5,797 nt of DNA, taken from an uncultured Oscillospiraceae bacterium (GTDB lineage: Bacteria > Bacillota_A > Clostridia > Oscillospirales > Acutalibacteraceae). The DNA is taken from assembly GCA_900554165.1 (NCBI GenBank), contig USGR01000071.1, forward strand, positions 1 to 5,797. Reading direction: 5' to 3'. Below, piece by piece: positions 1-5,543 of the stretch; the first letter of the stretch is position 1, and each line of letters opens with the position of its first letter. The notes beneath the pieces are model-generated. The model saw only the letters and a list, made by a program, of their open reading frames with translations. It was not told where the DNA came from and did not search any database. The position numbers and the translations under genes are program-made.

Positions 1-509
1 CCCTAGGCTTTGGCGCGGAAATAAAGAAGGGGCAAGCGGAAGAAAAGAAAGATTATCTTAAGCACGTTACCAGCCATGATATTATGCATTTTGGCATGAT
101 ACCGGAGCTGGTAGGCCGTCTGCCGGTAATAACTACTTTGGAGCCGCTTGATGCAAACGACATTGTAAGAATAATGGTGGAGCCAAAAAATTCCGTGGTG
201 AAGCAGTACCAGGCTTTATTTGAAATGGACGGCGTTAAGCTTGAGTTCGAAGATTTGGCACTTAAGGCGGCCGCACAGAAAGCCATTGACCAGAAAACCG
301 GAGCAAGAGGAATAAAATCTATTATAGAGGATGTATTAGGGGATATAATGTTTGATATTCCGTCTGATGCTTCTGTTGAAAAGGTCGTTATAACCGACAA
401 GTGCATAACGGAGAAAGCATCTCCGATTATTGAGCGCGGCAATAAATCTAAAAAGCCGGCCCGACTTAAAGATTCTGCAGATTCAGACACGAAAGGTATA
501 ACAGCATAA
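1..509 (+). CDS. clpX: ATP-dependent Clp protease ATP-binding subunit ClpX (C-terminal part, 5' truncated)
   Basis: ClpX is the hexameric AAA+ unfoldase that feeds tagged or damaged proteins into the ClpP peptidase in the cytoplasm. Only the last 168 codons are present, in the frame starting at base 3; the zinc-binding domain, Walker A and Walker B lie upstream of the window. The first visible residues, LGFG, match the IGF-type loop that docks on ClpP. They are followed by the conserved FGMIPELVGRLPV segment, whose arginine (codon 117-119) is the arginine finger. Next come LEPLD, the EPKNSVVKQYQALF segment, and KTGARG, whose second-last residue (codon 306-308) is the sensor-2 arginine. The C-terminal small domain ends with a KVVIT strand and a lysine- and serine-rich tail of about 30 residues. 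I see no frameshift. It is followed by a strong terminator, so it probably ends its transcription unit. Confidence 0.97.
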   Translation, partial: LGFGAEIKKGQAEEKKDYLKHVTSHDIMHFGMIPELVGRLPVITTLEPLDANDIVRIMVEPKNSVVKQYQALFEMDGVKLEFEDLALKAAAQKAIDQKTGARGIKSIIEDVLGDIMFDIPSDASVEKVVITDKCITEKASPIIERGNKSKKPARLKDSADSDTKGITA

Positions 510-620
510 GCACAAGAGTTATGGTGCTTTGTCTGAACTGATTGAGCTATTATAATAATCTGTGATGCTATCAACTTAACTGAAATTTGTTGTGCCGGCC
601 TTACAGAGAATTAATATTAA

Positions 621-657
621 AACACCGCATATCGATGTGAGATATGCGGTGTTTTTT
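621..657 (+). terminator. Rho-independent terminator after clpX
   Basis: A perfect 13-bp inverted repeat, AACACCGCATATC (621-633) and GATATGCGGTGTT (641-653), encloses a 7-base loop. A run of six T (652-657) overlaps and follows the right arm. Two further A-T pairs (619-620 with 654-655) could lengthen the stem. It lies 112 bases after the clpX stop codon and before the promoter of the next gene, which fits the end of the clpX transcript. The stretch between the clpX stop and the stem (510-618) shows no gene. Confidence 0.93.
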
Positions 658-709
658 GTGCTTTTACAGAAAATAGTGTGTTTATTTGTTAAATATGAAA
701 AATGAGTGC

Positions 710-738
710 TTGATTAGGAAGTGTGTCAAGGCTATAAT
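710..738 (+). promoter_or_regulatory. Candidate sigma-A promoter of the WYL-domain regulator gene
   Basis: TTGATT (710-715) and TATAAT (733-738) are separated by exactly 17 bases, close to the vegetative consensus with a perfect -10 box. Transcription would begin near 745, giving a leader of about 80 bases before the ATG at 826. A second TATAAT at 745-750 has no good -35 partner. The promoter lies downstream of the clpX terminator, so the regulator is probably transcribed independently. Confidence 0.6.
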
Positions 739-760
739 AAAAATTATAATATTGACGTTT

Positions 761-771
761 ATTCTAAGAAT
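761..771. repeat. Short perfect palindrome ATTCTAAGAAT in the regulator leader
   Basis: The two 5-base arms are perfectly symmetric around the central A at 766. The site falls about 16-26 bases downstream of the predicted transcription start of the WYL regulator gene, a position where a bound repressor could block its own transcription. It is short and AT-rich, so chance is a real alternative. No second copy was noticed in the window. Confidence 0.25.
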
Positions 772-811
772 GTCGGCCAATTTTACGGATGAGTGCGGAG
801 GTTGGCGAATC

Positions 812-818
812 AAGGAGG
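812..818 (+). promoter_or_regulatory. Ribosome binding site that sets the WYL regulator start
   Basis: AAGGAGG lies 7 bases before the ATG at 826 and only 1 base before the ATG at 820. The in-frame GTG at 793 lies upstream of it altogether. The spacing favours 826 as the start and argues against 793 and 820. Confidence 0.85.
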
Positions 819-825
819 AATGAAA

Positions 826-1848
826 ATGAAATCCTCTAACAAGCTTAAAATGCTTTACCTGATTGACATACTAAAATCAATGACAGATGATGAACACCCT
901 ATGTCTGCGGCAGGCATATGCAGAGAACTTGAAAAGCGCGGAGTTTTAGCTGAGCGAAAATCTATTTATAGAGATATTGCTACGCTTACGGAATACGGGT
1001 ATGACATAGTATATACAAGGTCTCCGCATCCGGGGTATTTTTTGGCGTCACGGGAATTTGAGCTTGCAGAGGTAAAAATGCTTGCCGACGCGGTGCAGTC
1101 GGCTGGCTCTATAACGGCGCTTAAAACGTCGGAGCTTATTAAAAAGCTTGGAAGCTTGGTAAGCCAGTATCAATTTGAGGATATTTCATCACAGGTTTAT
1201 ATAGACAAGCGTGTTAAAAATTCAAATGAAGAAATTTATTATAACATTGATATAATAAATAAGGCTATATCAAAAAATAAAAAGATAAGGTTTAAATATA
1301 TGCGTAAAAGTATAGCCGACAATAAAATAGAAAGCAGCATTAAAGACATGATAATAAGTCCTTATGCAATGATTTGGTCCGGCGACCACTATTATCTTGT
1401 GGGGAACAATGAGAAGTATAATAATTTAATTCATCTGCGCATCGACCGTATGAAAAACGTAAAAATAATGATAAGCAGGGCGCGCCCATTCAGCGAGGTA
1501 TCTGATTATACCGATAAATTTGACGCAGCAGATTATGCCGGCAGAACTTTCAATATGTTTGGAGGGACTAAGCAGACAGTAGAGCTGAGATGCTCAAATT
1601 CAATGCTGGAGCAGATAATAGATCGCTTTGGCGACGATGTTCCGCTGAGAAAAAGCGGCAGTGAGCATTTTGTGCTTTATGCAGATGCTTTTATCAGCGA
1701 GGGACTTATTTCATGGATAATGCAGTATGGGGTCAATATTGAAGTCCTTGCGCCGCGCAGTCTAAGAGAAAGCATATCGGACAGAATAATGGCTATGACG
1801 TCTCTTTATAAGTTAAATCAGCCGGAGGCAAAGGGCATAAATGCATGA
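826..1848 (+). CDS. Helix-turn-helix transcriptional regulator with WYL domain
   Basis: A 340-residue cytoplasmic DNA-binding protein of the DeoR-like, WYL-domain (YafY-type) regulator family. Residues about 8-65 form the winged helix-turn-helix, with the recognition segment RKSIYRDIATL near 44-54 and the wing YTRSPHPGYFL at 63-73. Residues about 133-213 form the WYL domain: ISPYAMIWSGDHYYLVGNNE, where the name-giving W-Y-L reads Y-Y-L (189-191), followed by HLRIDRMKNV, with the conserved arginines near 205 and 208. Residues about 250-325 match the C-terminal extension usual in this family (VELRCSNSMLEQIIDRFGDD, then the final helices). WYL domains are thought to sense ligands, including nucleic acids or nucleotides; nothing here shows the ligand or target genes. 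No neighbour suggests a pathway: clpX is cut off by a terminator, and mntP converges from the other side. Some family members control phage defence, but no defence gene is visible here. Confidence 0.93.
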   Translation: MKSSNKLKMLYLIDILKSMTDDEHPMSAAGICRELEKRGVLAERKSIYRDIATLTEYGYDIVYTRSPHPGYFLASREFELAEVKMLADAVQSAGSITALKTSELIKKLGSLVSQYQFEDISSQVYIDKRVKNSNEEIYYNIDIINKAISKNKKIRFKYMRKSIADNKIESSIKDMIISPYAMIWSGDHYYLVGNNEKYNNLIHLRIDRMKNVKIMISRARPFSEVSDYTDKFDAADYAGRTFNMFGGTKQTVELRCSNSMLEQIIDRFGDDVPLRKSGSEHFVLYADAFISEGLISWIMQYGVNIEVLAPRSLRESISDRIMAMTSLYKLNQPEAKGINA

Positions 1849-1957
1849 TAAATCAAAATCAGCAGTGAAGCGGCGACATAAATCAGGTAAAAGCTCCGCC
1901 GGCTTACGACTTAAGTTAGCCGAATTACTGGCTGATGACGGCTGGACAGCCGTTTAG
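1841..1957 (+). CDS. Possible small protein of 38 residues overlapping the regulator's stop codon
   Basis: An ATG at 1841 opens a 38-codon frame that overlaps the last 8 bases of the WYL regulator gene and ends at TAG 1955-1957. AAAGGG (1830-1835) lies 5 bases before the ATG, and GGAGG lies somewhat further upstream, so translation coupled to the regulator is conceivable. The product would have a strongly basic N-terminal half (KSKSAVKRRHKSGKSS) and an amphipathic C-terminal half (LRLKLAELLADDGWTAV). I recognise no family. An ORF of this length can easily arise by chance, so this is a weak call; the overlap geometry and the helix-like tail are the only support. Confidence 0.25.
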   Translation: MHDKSKSAVKRRHKSGKSSAGLRLKLAELLADDGWTAV

Positions 1958-2373
1958 AAAGAAAATGCGTGATAATTTGGAGATTTATAAATAATCCTGC
2001 ACTATAAAGTATAAAGCGCGGTGCCAATTCTTACATCGGCCGGCTTGTGATTTTTACTTAAATGAAAAACACCTGCACATTGATTAAAAAATCTTGTGCA
2101 GGTGTTTTGCTGCTTTATACAAAAGAAAAATTACATCATATGTTTTAAAAAGTTATTTTGCGGCATTTTTATTGCGCTACAAGAGGACTTTAAAGCGGCA
2201 GAAAAGGATAGACAACGCATAGCGCAGGCTAATCAACATTTACGGCATGTAAAGACAGCCCGAGAAACGATAATATTTTTTATGTCCGCCGGAAAACGCC
2301 ATTATTAAGCGTCATAAAAGGAATTTATGCTTTACAAAGAGACTGTGCTGCAGCCGTTTTATAAGCTTCCGCT
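1958..2373. other. Intergenic region between converging genes, no convincing gene
   Basis: These 416 bases lie between the WYL regulator (and its possible small downstream ORF) and the 3' end of mntP on the other strand. The only clear element is the hairpin at 2066-2108. A weak inverted repeat, CATAAA with TTTATG near 2316-2332, has no T-run and is not called as a terminator. An open frame at 2096-2308 on the plus strand begins inside the terminator stem and has no ribosome binding site, so it is not treated as a gene. No RNA gene or mobile-element remnant was recognised. Confidence 0.6.
2066..2108. terminator. Hairpin terminator, probably bidirectional
   Basis: A perfect 14-bp stem, AAAACACCTGCACA (2066-2079) with TGTGCAGGTGTTTT (2095-2108), encloses a 15-base loop. 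Read on the plus strand, the stem ends in four T. Read on the minus strand, it ends in the complement of an A-run (2065-2069), giving five T. It could therefore end the regulator transcript from the left and mntP read-through from the right. The T-tract is short and partly inside the stem, and the loop is larger than usual, so efficiency is uncertain. No nearer terminator for mntP was found. Confidence 0.7.
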
Positions 2374-2943
2374 TTAGAAAAACAGATGCTCGACTAATAC
2401 TTTCACTCCTATTAATATAAGTATAACACCGCCGGCAATCTCAACTTTCTTTTTAAGAAATTTGCCGGTATATTTTCCAAGCATGAATCCCACAAACGAC
2501 AACACAAAGGTTATTACGCCGATTATAAGACAGCTGATTATGAAATTTTCACTTTCGTTGGCTTCGCCGAGCGCAAGGCTTACGCCGGCAGCAAGAGCGT
2601 CGATGCTTGTCGCTATTGATGTTATAAGCAGCAGCTTAAAGCTGAAAATATATACGTTTGACTTATCCTTGTCACGTACAGAGCTTACAATGGTGCGAAC
2701 TCCTATATAAGTAAGCAGTATAAATGCTACCCAGTGGTCGAAAGCTGCTATATACTTGCTGAAATATGAGCCGGTGCAGTAGCCTATAAACGTCATAACC
2801 GCCTGAAACAGCCCATAAGAAAGCGCCGTTATCAACGCATGCTTGATTTTTCCGCCGACGTTTGACATACCGCCTGATACTGATGCGGCAAAAGCGTCCA
2901 TTGCAAGGCCTACGCCCAATATGGCCGATGTTATGTATGGCAT
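2374..2943 (-). CDS. mntP: Manganese efflux pump MntP
   Basis: A 189-residue inner-membrane protein, close to the 188 residues of Escherichia coli MntP (formerly YebN), which exports excess Mn2+. It is almost entirely hydrophobic, with about six membrane segments arranged as two similar halves. Each half carries a family signature: GLAMDAFAASVSGG (residues 12-25, Asp16) and ATSIDALAAGVSLA (111-124, Asp115). These aspartates correspond to the conserved membrane acidic residues needed for Mn transport. The end, GGVILILIGVKVLVEHL, is also typical. The central loop (about 88-97, RDKDKSNVY) is charged, as in homologues. The start is supported by AGGGGG on the minus strand, 5 bases before the ATG. 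It stands alone, converging on the WYL regulator and diverging from spoIIIA. I see no yybP-ykoY manganese riboswitch signature in its leader. Confidence 0.95.
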   Translation of the reverse strand: MPYITSAILGVGLAMDAFAASVSGGMSNVGGKIKHALITALSYGLFQAVMTFIGYCTGSYFSKYIAAFDHWVAFILLTYIGVRTIVSSVRDKDKSNVYIFSFKLLLITSIATSIDALAAGVSLALGEANESENFIISCLIIGVITFVLSFVGFMLGKYTGKFLKKKVEIAGGVILILIGVKVLVEHLFF

Positions 2944-2975
2944 ATTATCCCCCTCGTATTTATCGCTGAATTCTA

Positions 2976-3010
2976 ATTATATTATAATTTTCCATAAATT
3001 AAAATATGAA
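2976..3010 (-). promoter_or_regulatory. Candidate mntP promoter
   Basis: On the minus strand, two overlapping TATAAT boxes (complement of 2981-2986 and 2976-2981) lie about 33-43 bases before the mntP ATG. The first has a 4-of-6 match to the -35 consensus, TTCATA (complement of 3005-3010), with an 18-base spacer. The region is very AT-rich, so chance matches are easy. If it is correct, the leader is only about 30 bases, too short for a riboswitch. Confidence 0.4.
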
Positions 3011-3038
3011 ATTGTAAACTAAATAATATTATATTTAT

Positions 3039-3070
3039 TATGCATATTTGACGGCAGTCTTATATGCATA
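3039..3070. repeat. Inverted repeat TATGCATAT / ATATGCATA, followed by a T-run
   Basis: The 9-base arms at 3039-3047 and 3062-3070 are perfect reverse complements separated by 14 bases, and five T follow (3071-3075). It could be a weak terminator on the plus strand or a two-half-site protein binding site; each arm contains the self-complementary core TATGCATA. It lies about 100 bases upstream of mntP, outside the core promoter proposed here. Confidence 0.4.
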
Positions 3071-3272
3071 TTTTTGTTTGCTTTGAAAAGTTCGCTTTAT
3101 TAAAATTTGCAGAAAAAATTTTATCGCTTTTTCGGAAAAGCGGGAAAGAGGGCCGGAATGCCAAAAGCAAAATGTAAACGCAATTTGCTTAATGCATTTG
3201 GTTGAAGTATAGAAAATTTAAATCCGCTGCAAGATGCAGTGTGATATGTAAATCTTGACCTAAATGGATAAA

Positions 3273-3371
3273 GACACGGATATAAAAGTGCTAAGCAACA
3301 TGCGAACAGATTAATATGCACTTGCGAAAATAATTTATTGCCTGTTAAGCCTTGCAAATATAAGCCGTGTC
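3273..3371. repeat. Long-range inverted repeat with an inner hairpin
   Basis: GACACGG (3273-3279) and CCGTGTC (3365-3371) are perfect reverse complements, and the adjoining TATA tracts (3281-3284 and 3359-3362) could pair across small bulges. Inside, AAGTGC (3286-3291) pairs with GCACTT (3318-3323). AACAG (3305-3309) and CTGTT (3342-3346) could add a pseudoknot-like contact. The arrangement would suit a folded RNA on either strand, but no known RNA family was recognised, and inverted repeats this short can occur by chance. Confidence 0.3.
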
Positions 3372-3405
3372 GATGCATATTGCCATTCCTTTAAAAAATT
3401 TTAAG

Positions 3406-3434
3406 TAATATTTGCGGACAACCCGCCATATAGT
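3406..3434 (+). promoter_or_regulatory. Candidate sigma-E (mother-cell) promoter of the spoIIIA operon
   Basis: TAATATT (3406-3412) and CATATAGT (3427-3434) are separated by 14 bases. They resemble the Bacillus sigma-E consensus, KMATATT and CATACAAT, with 6 of 8 matches in the -10 element. The start point would lie near 3441, about 36 bases before the spoIIIAA ATG. This fits what is known of the operon, which is transcribed in the mother cell by sigma-E. No TTGACA/TATAAT-type promoter of comparable quality was seen close to the gene. Confidence 0.55.
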
Positions 3435-3476
3435 TTACAGAAGATAAAAGACAAGCAGTTAAAGGGAAGGACATTT

Positions 3477-4493
3477 ATGGATATCAGAAACAATTTTTAT
3501 ACAGCGCTTGATTTTCTGCCGCAGCGGCAAAAAAACGCACTGTCGCGCCTGCCGGAAGATATTATCTCGCAAATATATGAAATACGTCTAAGAGCGGGTT
3601 TGCCGCTTGCGCTGTCGACGCCTGACGGCACAATATTTGCCTGCGCCTCAGGACGTGTGAGCCGCAGCACATGCGGGGACATGCTGTATGCGACAGTCGA
3701 CGATATAGACTATGTTTTTAATAAGGCATGCATGCACTCGGTGTACTCTCATCAGTCCGAGATAGCCAGCGGCTATGTTATTACTCCGAAAGGCCACCGC
3801 ATAGGAATATGCGGCACCGCGGTAATAAGCGGGGGTGAAGTCTCAAACATAAGGGAGATATCTTCACTAAATATACGAATAGCAAAAGAAATAAAGACGT
3901 CGGCTAAGTCGCTGATACCGATTTTTGCATCCTGCTTAGGCGGACTTCTTATTTCCGGCGCACCGGCATGCGGTAAAACTACGGCGCTGAGAGACCTTGT
4001 GCGGCGAATATCGTCCGGAGAGGCGGGCGGCAGCCGAAAGGTGGCGGTAATAGATGAGAGAGGCGAAATCGCTGCAGTGCACGGCGGCATGCCGCAGTAT
4101 GACGTTGGCCCCAATACCGACGTGATTTCCGGAATTAACAAGGCAGATGGAATTATGATGGCGCTCAGGGCAATGTCGCCCGATGTGATAGTGTTTGACG
4201 AAATAGGAAGCGCAGAAGAAATATCAGCACTGCGTCAGAGCTTAAACGCCGGCGTCAGAGTAATTACCACAATACATTCCGGCTCTATACAGCAGCTGCT
4301 GCTGCGGCCGCAGATGCAGCAAATCATTGAATCCTGCGCGTTTTCAAGGGTAGTACAGCTGTCGGGCCGCGGCGCAGCTTCACATATAGAAGAAGTATAT
4401 GATTTGGAGGAAGCTTATGCTAAAGCTTATAGGAGTAGCGGCAATTATATTGTTTACGACGGGAATAGGAGCAATGTTTGCCAGAGAGCTTAG
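3477..4493 (+). CDS. spoIIIAA: Stage III sporulation protein AA, secretion-type ATPase
   Basis: SpoIIIAA is the cytoplasmic mother-cell ATPase of the SpoIIIA-SpoIIQ channel complex, related to the ATPases of type II and IV secretion systems. The 338-residue product has an N-terminal domain with the family's YEIRLRAGLPL (34-44) and HRIGICGTAV (107-116) segments. The P-loop is GAPACGKTT (161-169), then VIDERGEIA (191-199), Walker B DVIVFDEIG (236-244), and TTIHSG (264-269), whose histidine fits the His box of secretion ATPases. The P-loop has Ala where many homologues read GPPGCGKT, but the essential GKT is intact. GGGAAGGA ends 5 bases before the ATG. At 338 residues it is longer than the roughly 307 of the B. 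subtilis protein. The last 25 codons overlap spoIIIAB out of frame, so the C-terminus may carry an unusual extension. Confidence 0.96.
   Translation: MDIRNNFYTALDFLPQRQKNALSRLPEDIISQIYEIRLRAGLPLALSTPDGTIFACASGRVSRSTCGDMLYATVDDIDYVFNKACMHSVYSHQSEIASGYVITPKGHRIGICGTAVISGGEVSNIREISSLNIRIAKEIKTSAKSLIPIFASCLGGLLISGAPACGKTTALRDLVRRISSGEAGGSRKVAVIDERGEIAAVHGGMPQYDVGPNTDVISGINKADGIMMALRAMSPDVIVFDEIGSAEEISALRQSLNAGVRVITTIHSGSIQQLLLRPQMQQIIESCAFSRVVQLSGRGAASHIEEVYDLEEAYAKAYRSSGNYIVYDGNRSNVCQRA
4406..4410 (+). promoter_or_regulatory. Ribosome binding site that sets the spoIIIAB start inside spoIIIAA
   Basis: GGAGG lies 6 bases before the ATG at 4417. The earlier in-frame ATG at 4399 lies upstream of this motif and has no motif of its own. 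The hydrophobic N-terminus expected of SpoIIIAB begins directly at 4417, which supports that start. Confidence 0.85.
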
Positions 4494-4914
4494 AACAAGG
4501 CATAAAGAGCTTGAGTGCCTGCTGAAAATTATAAGATATATTGAATCGCAGATACGATATAAGGCCATGTCGGTCAGCGCCATAATTAAAAATATGTCGG
4601 ACGACGGTGTGAGCAAAGACTTAAGAGTAATGGAAAAATGCAAAAACGCTGCTTCCGGCAGACAGATAGCGGATTGTATTGGTAAAAACAGCTCTTCTAC
4701 TTCCCTTAAAAGCGAAGATATAAAGATAGCGCAGTCATTTTTCAATTCGCTGGGCAAAAGCGATGTAGAGGGCGAAATAGAAAACTGTCGCCTGCACGAA
4801 AAAATGCTGCTTGCAAGGCTTGTCGACGCAAGCCGGCAGGTGAGCAGCAAGACGCGGCTTTATTATACGCTCGGCCTGTTTTCGGGGCTTATGGTTTCGA
4901 TTATAATAATCTGA
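4417..4914 (+). CDS. spoIIIAB: Stage III sporulation protein AB, membrane protein
   Basis: SpoIIIAB is a small mother-cell membrane protein of the SpoIIIA complex; its cytoplasmic domain resembles the GspF-type platform protein of type II secretion systems and is thought to work with the ATPase SpoIIIAA. The 165-residue product (B. subtilis about 171) has an N-terminal membrane segment (about 2-22), a helical cytoplasmic part with RYIESQIRYKAMSV (40-53) and the family-typical FNSLGKSDVEGE (109-120), and a C-terminal membrane segment (about 149-165, ending in isoleucines). It starts 77 bases before spoIIIAA ends, in a different frame. The next gene, spoIIIAC, follows after 23 bases. Confidence 0.94.
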   Translation: MLKLIGVAAIILFTTGIGAMFARELRTRHKELECLLKIIRYIESQIRYKAMSVSAIIKNMSDDGVSKDLRVMEKCKNAASGRQIADCIGKNSSSTSLKSEDIKIAQSFFNSLGKSDVEGEIENCRLHEKMLLARLVDASRQVSSKTRLYYTLGLFSGLMVSIIII

Positions 4915-4937
4915 ATTTTGCACTGGGAGATAAGAAA

Positions 4938-5132
4938 ATGGATGTAGATTTGATTTTTAAAATAGCGGCCATAGGCATAATCGTCGCTGTGCTCAACCAG
5001 GTGCTTATACGCTCGGGACGCGAGGACCAGGCCATGATGACGACGCTTGCCGGGCTTATAGTAGTGCTGCTGATGATAGTAAATGAAATCGCAAACCTGT
5101 TCGACACTATAAAAAGCCTGTTTGGGCTGTAG
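4938..5132 (+). CDS. spoIIIAC: Stage III sporulation protein AC
   Basis: A 64-residue membrane protein of the SpoIIIA complex (B. subtilis homologue about 68). It has two hydrophobic segments, about 5-24 (IFKIAAIGIIVAVLNQVL) and 33-50, joined by a short charged loop (RSGREDQ, 26-31), and a short amphipathic tail ending FDTIKSLFGL. The N-terminus MDVDLIFKIAAIGIIVA closely fits the family pattern. GGGAG (4925-4929) lies 8 bases before the ATG. Its TAG stop overlaps the ribosome binding site of spoIIIAD, so the two are probably translated together, as expected for AC and AD, which are thought to form part of the membrane base of the channel. Confidence 0.95.
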   Translation: MDVDLIFKIAAIGIIVAVLNQVLIRSGREDQAMMTTLAGLIVVLLMIVNEIANLFDTIKSLFGL

Positions 5133-5141
5133 GAGTTACAT

Positions 5142-5528
5142 ATGAATATCACGGCCATAGCGGCGTTTGCCGTCGTTGCCGCCGTCTTAGCTGTAATGCT
5201 CAGACAGTATAAACCGGAATATTCCATAGTGCTGTCAGTGGCGGCCGGAGTATTTTTGCTGATGTTTGTGGTAGCAGCGGCAGCCCCTATTGTAGATAAA
5301 ATAAATGAAATAATGGACAAGTCCGCGGCTGTCTCTCAGTACGGCGGGGTGCTGATAAAGGCGCTGGGAATATGTCTTATCTCTCAGATGGCGTGCGACG
5401 CCTGTACCGATGCGGGAGAAACTTCACTTGCATCAAAGGCGGAGCTCGCCGGCAAAATCGCCATGGTTTTGGTGGCGCTGCCGCTGTTTGACGATATATT
5501 GGACGTTGTAATAAAGCTCTTAGGATAA
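5142..5528 (+). CDS. spoIIIAD: Stage III sporulation protein AD
   Basis: A 128-residue membrane protein of the SpoIIIA complex, of normal length for the family. Membrane segments are likely at about 3-20, 28-50, 68-84 and 105-122. The best-conserved family block is visible: IKALGICLISQMACDAC (72-88), then DAGETSLASKAELAGKIA (90-107), then ALPLFDDIL (112-120). AGGAG (5131-5135) lies 6 bases before the ATG and begins inside the stop codon of spoIIIAC, 9 bases upstream. SpoIIIAC and SpoIIIAD have been likened to small membrane components of export machines; this is an inference from the literature and cannot be read from the sequence. Confidence 0.96.
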   Translation: MNITAIAAFAVVAAVLAVMLRQYKPEYSIVLSVAAGVFLLMFVVAAAAPIVDKINEIMDKSAAVSQYGGVLIKALGICLISQMACDACTDAGETSLASKAELAGKIAMVLVALPLFDDILDVVIKLLG

Positions 5529-5543
5529 AATCAGGAGTAAAAA

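Larger units (their letters stand above)
2944..3476. other. Divergent intergenic region with repeats, no convincing gene
   Basis: These 533 bases separate mntP from the divergent spoIIIA operon. They hold the candidate mntP promoter, an inverted repeat at 3039-3070, small hairpins at 3125-3142 (CGCTTTT, loop, AAAAGCG) and 3225-3241 (CGCTGCA, loop, TGCAGTG with one G-T pair), a long-range inverted repeat at 3273-3371, and the candidate sigma-E promoter at 3406-3434. A minus-strand open frame at 3121-3378 (85 codons) has an AAAGGA motif 8 bases before its ATG. Its product would contain no Asp or Glu at all and matches no family I know, so it is not called as a gene. Confidence 0.6.

Noticed and set aside
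53..574. Minus-strand open frame of 173 codons opposite clpX
   Set aside because: It is antisense to a clear clpX frame with conserved ClpX motifs and resembles no protein family.
752..780. TTGACG at 752-757 as a second -35 box for the WYL regulator
   Set aside because: No -10-like hexamer occurs 16-18 bases downstream; the TTGATT/TATAAT pair at 710-738 is far better.
793..825. Upstream GTG start for the WYL regulator, adding 11 residues
   Set aside because: The AAGGAGG at 812-818 would lie inside the coding region, and the ATG at 826 is correctly spaced from it; the added residues are not part of the helix-turn-helix domain.
2096..2308. Plus-strand open frame of 70 codons after the regulator
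   Set aside because: It begins with a GTG inside the right arm of the terminator hairpin, has no ribosome binding site and matches no family.
3121..3378. Minus-strand open frame of 85 codons with an AAAGGA motif 8 bases before its ATG
   Set aside because: The product would contain no Asp or Glu, has many Phe, Leu, Cys and His residues without a membrane or metal-binding pattern I recognise, and matches no known family. The frame overlaps the inverted repeats and looks like chance openness in non-coding DNA. A conserved homologue in relatives would change this view.
3773..4850. Minus-strand open frames opposite spoIIIAA and spoIIIAB
   Set aside because: They mirror well-recognised sporulation genes and lack their own ribosome binding sites or recognisable motifs.
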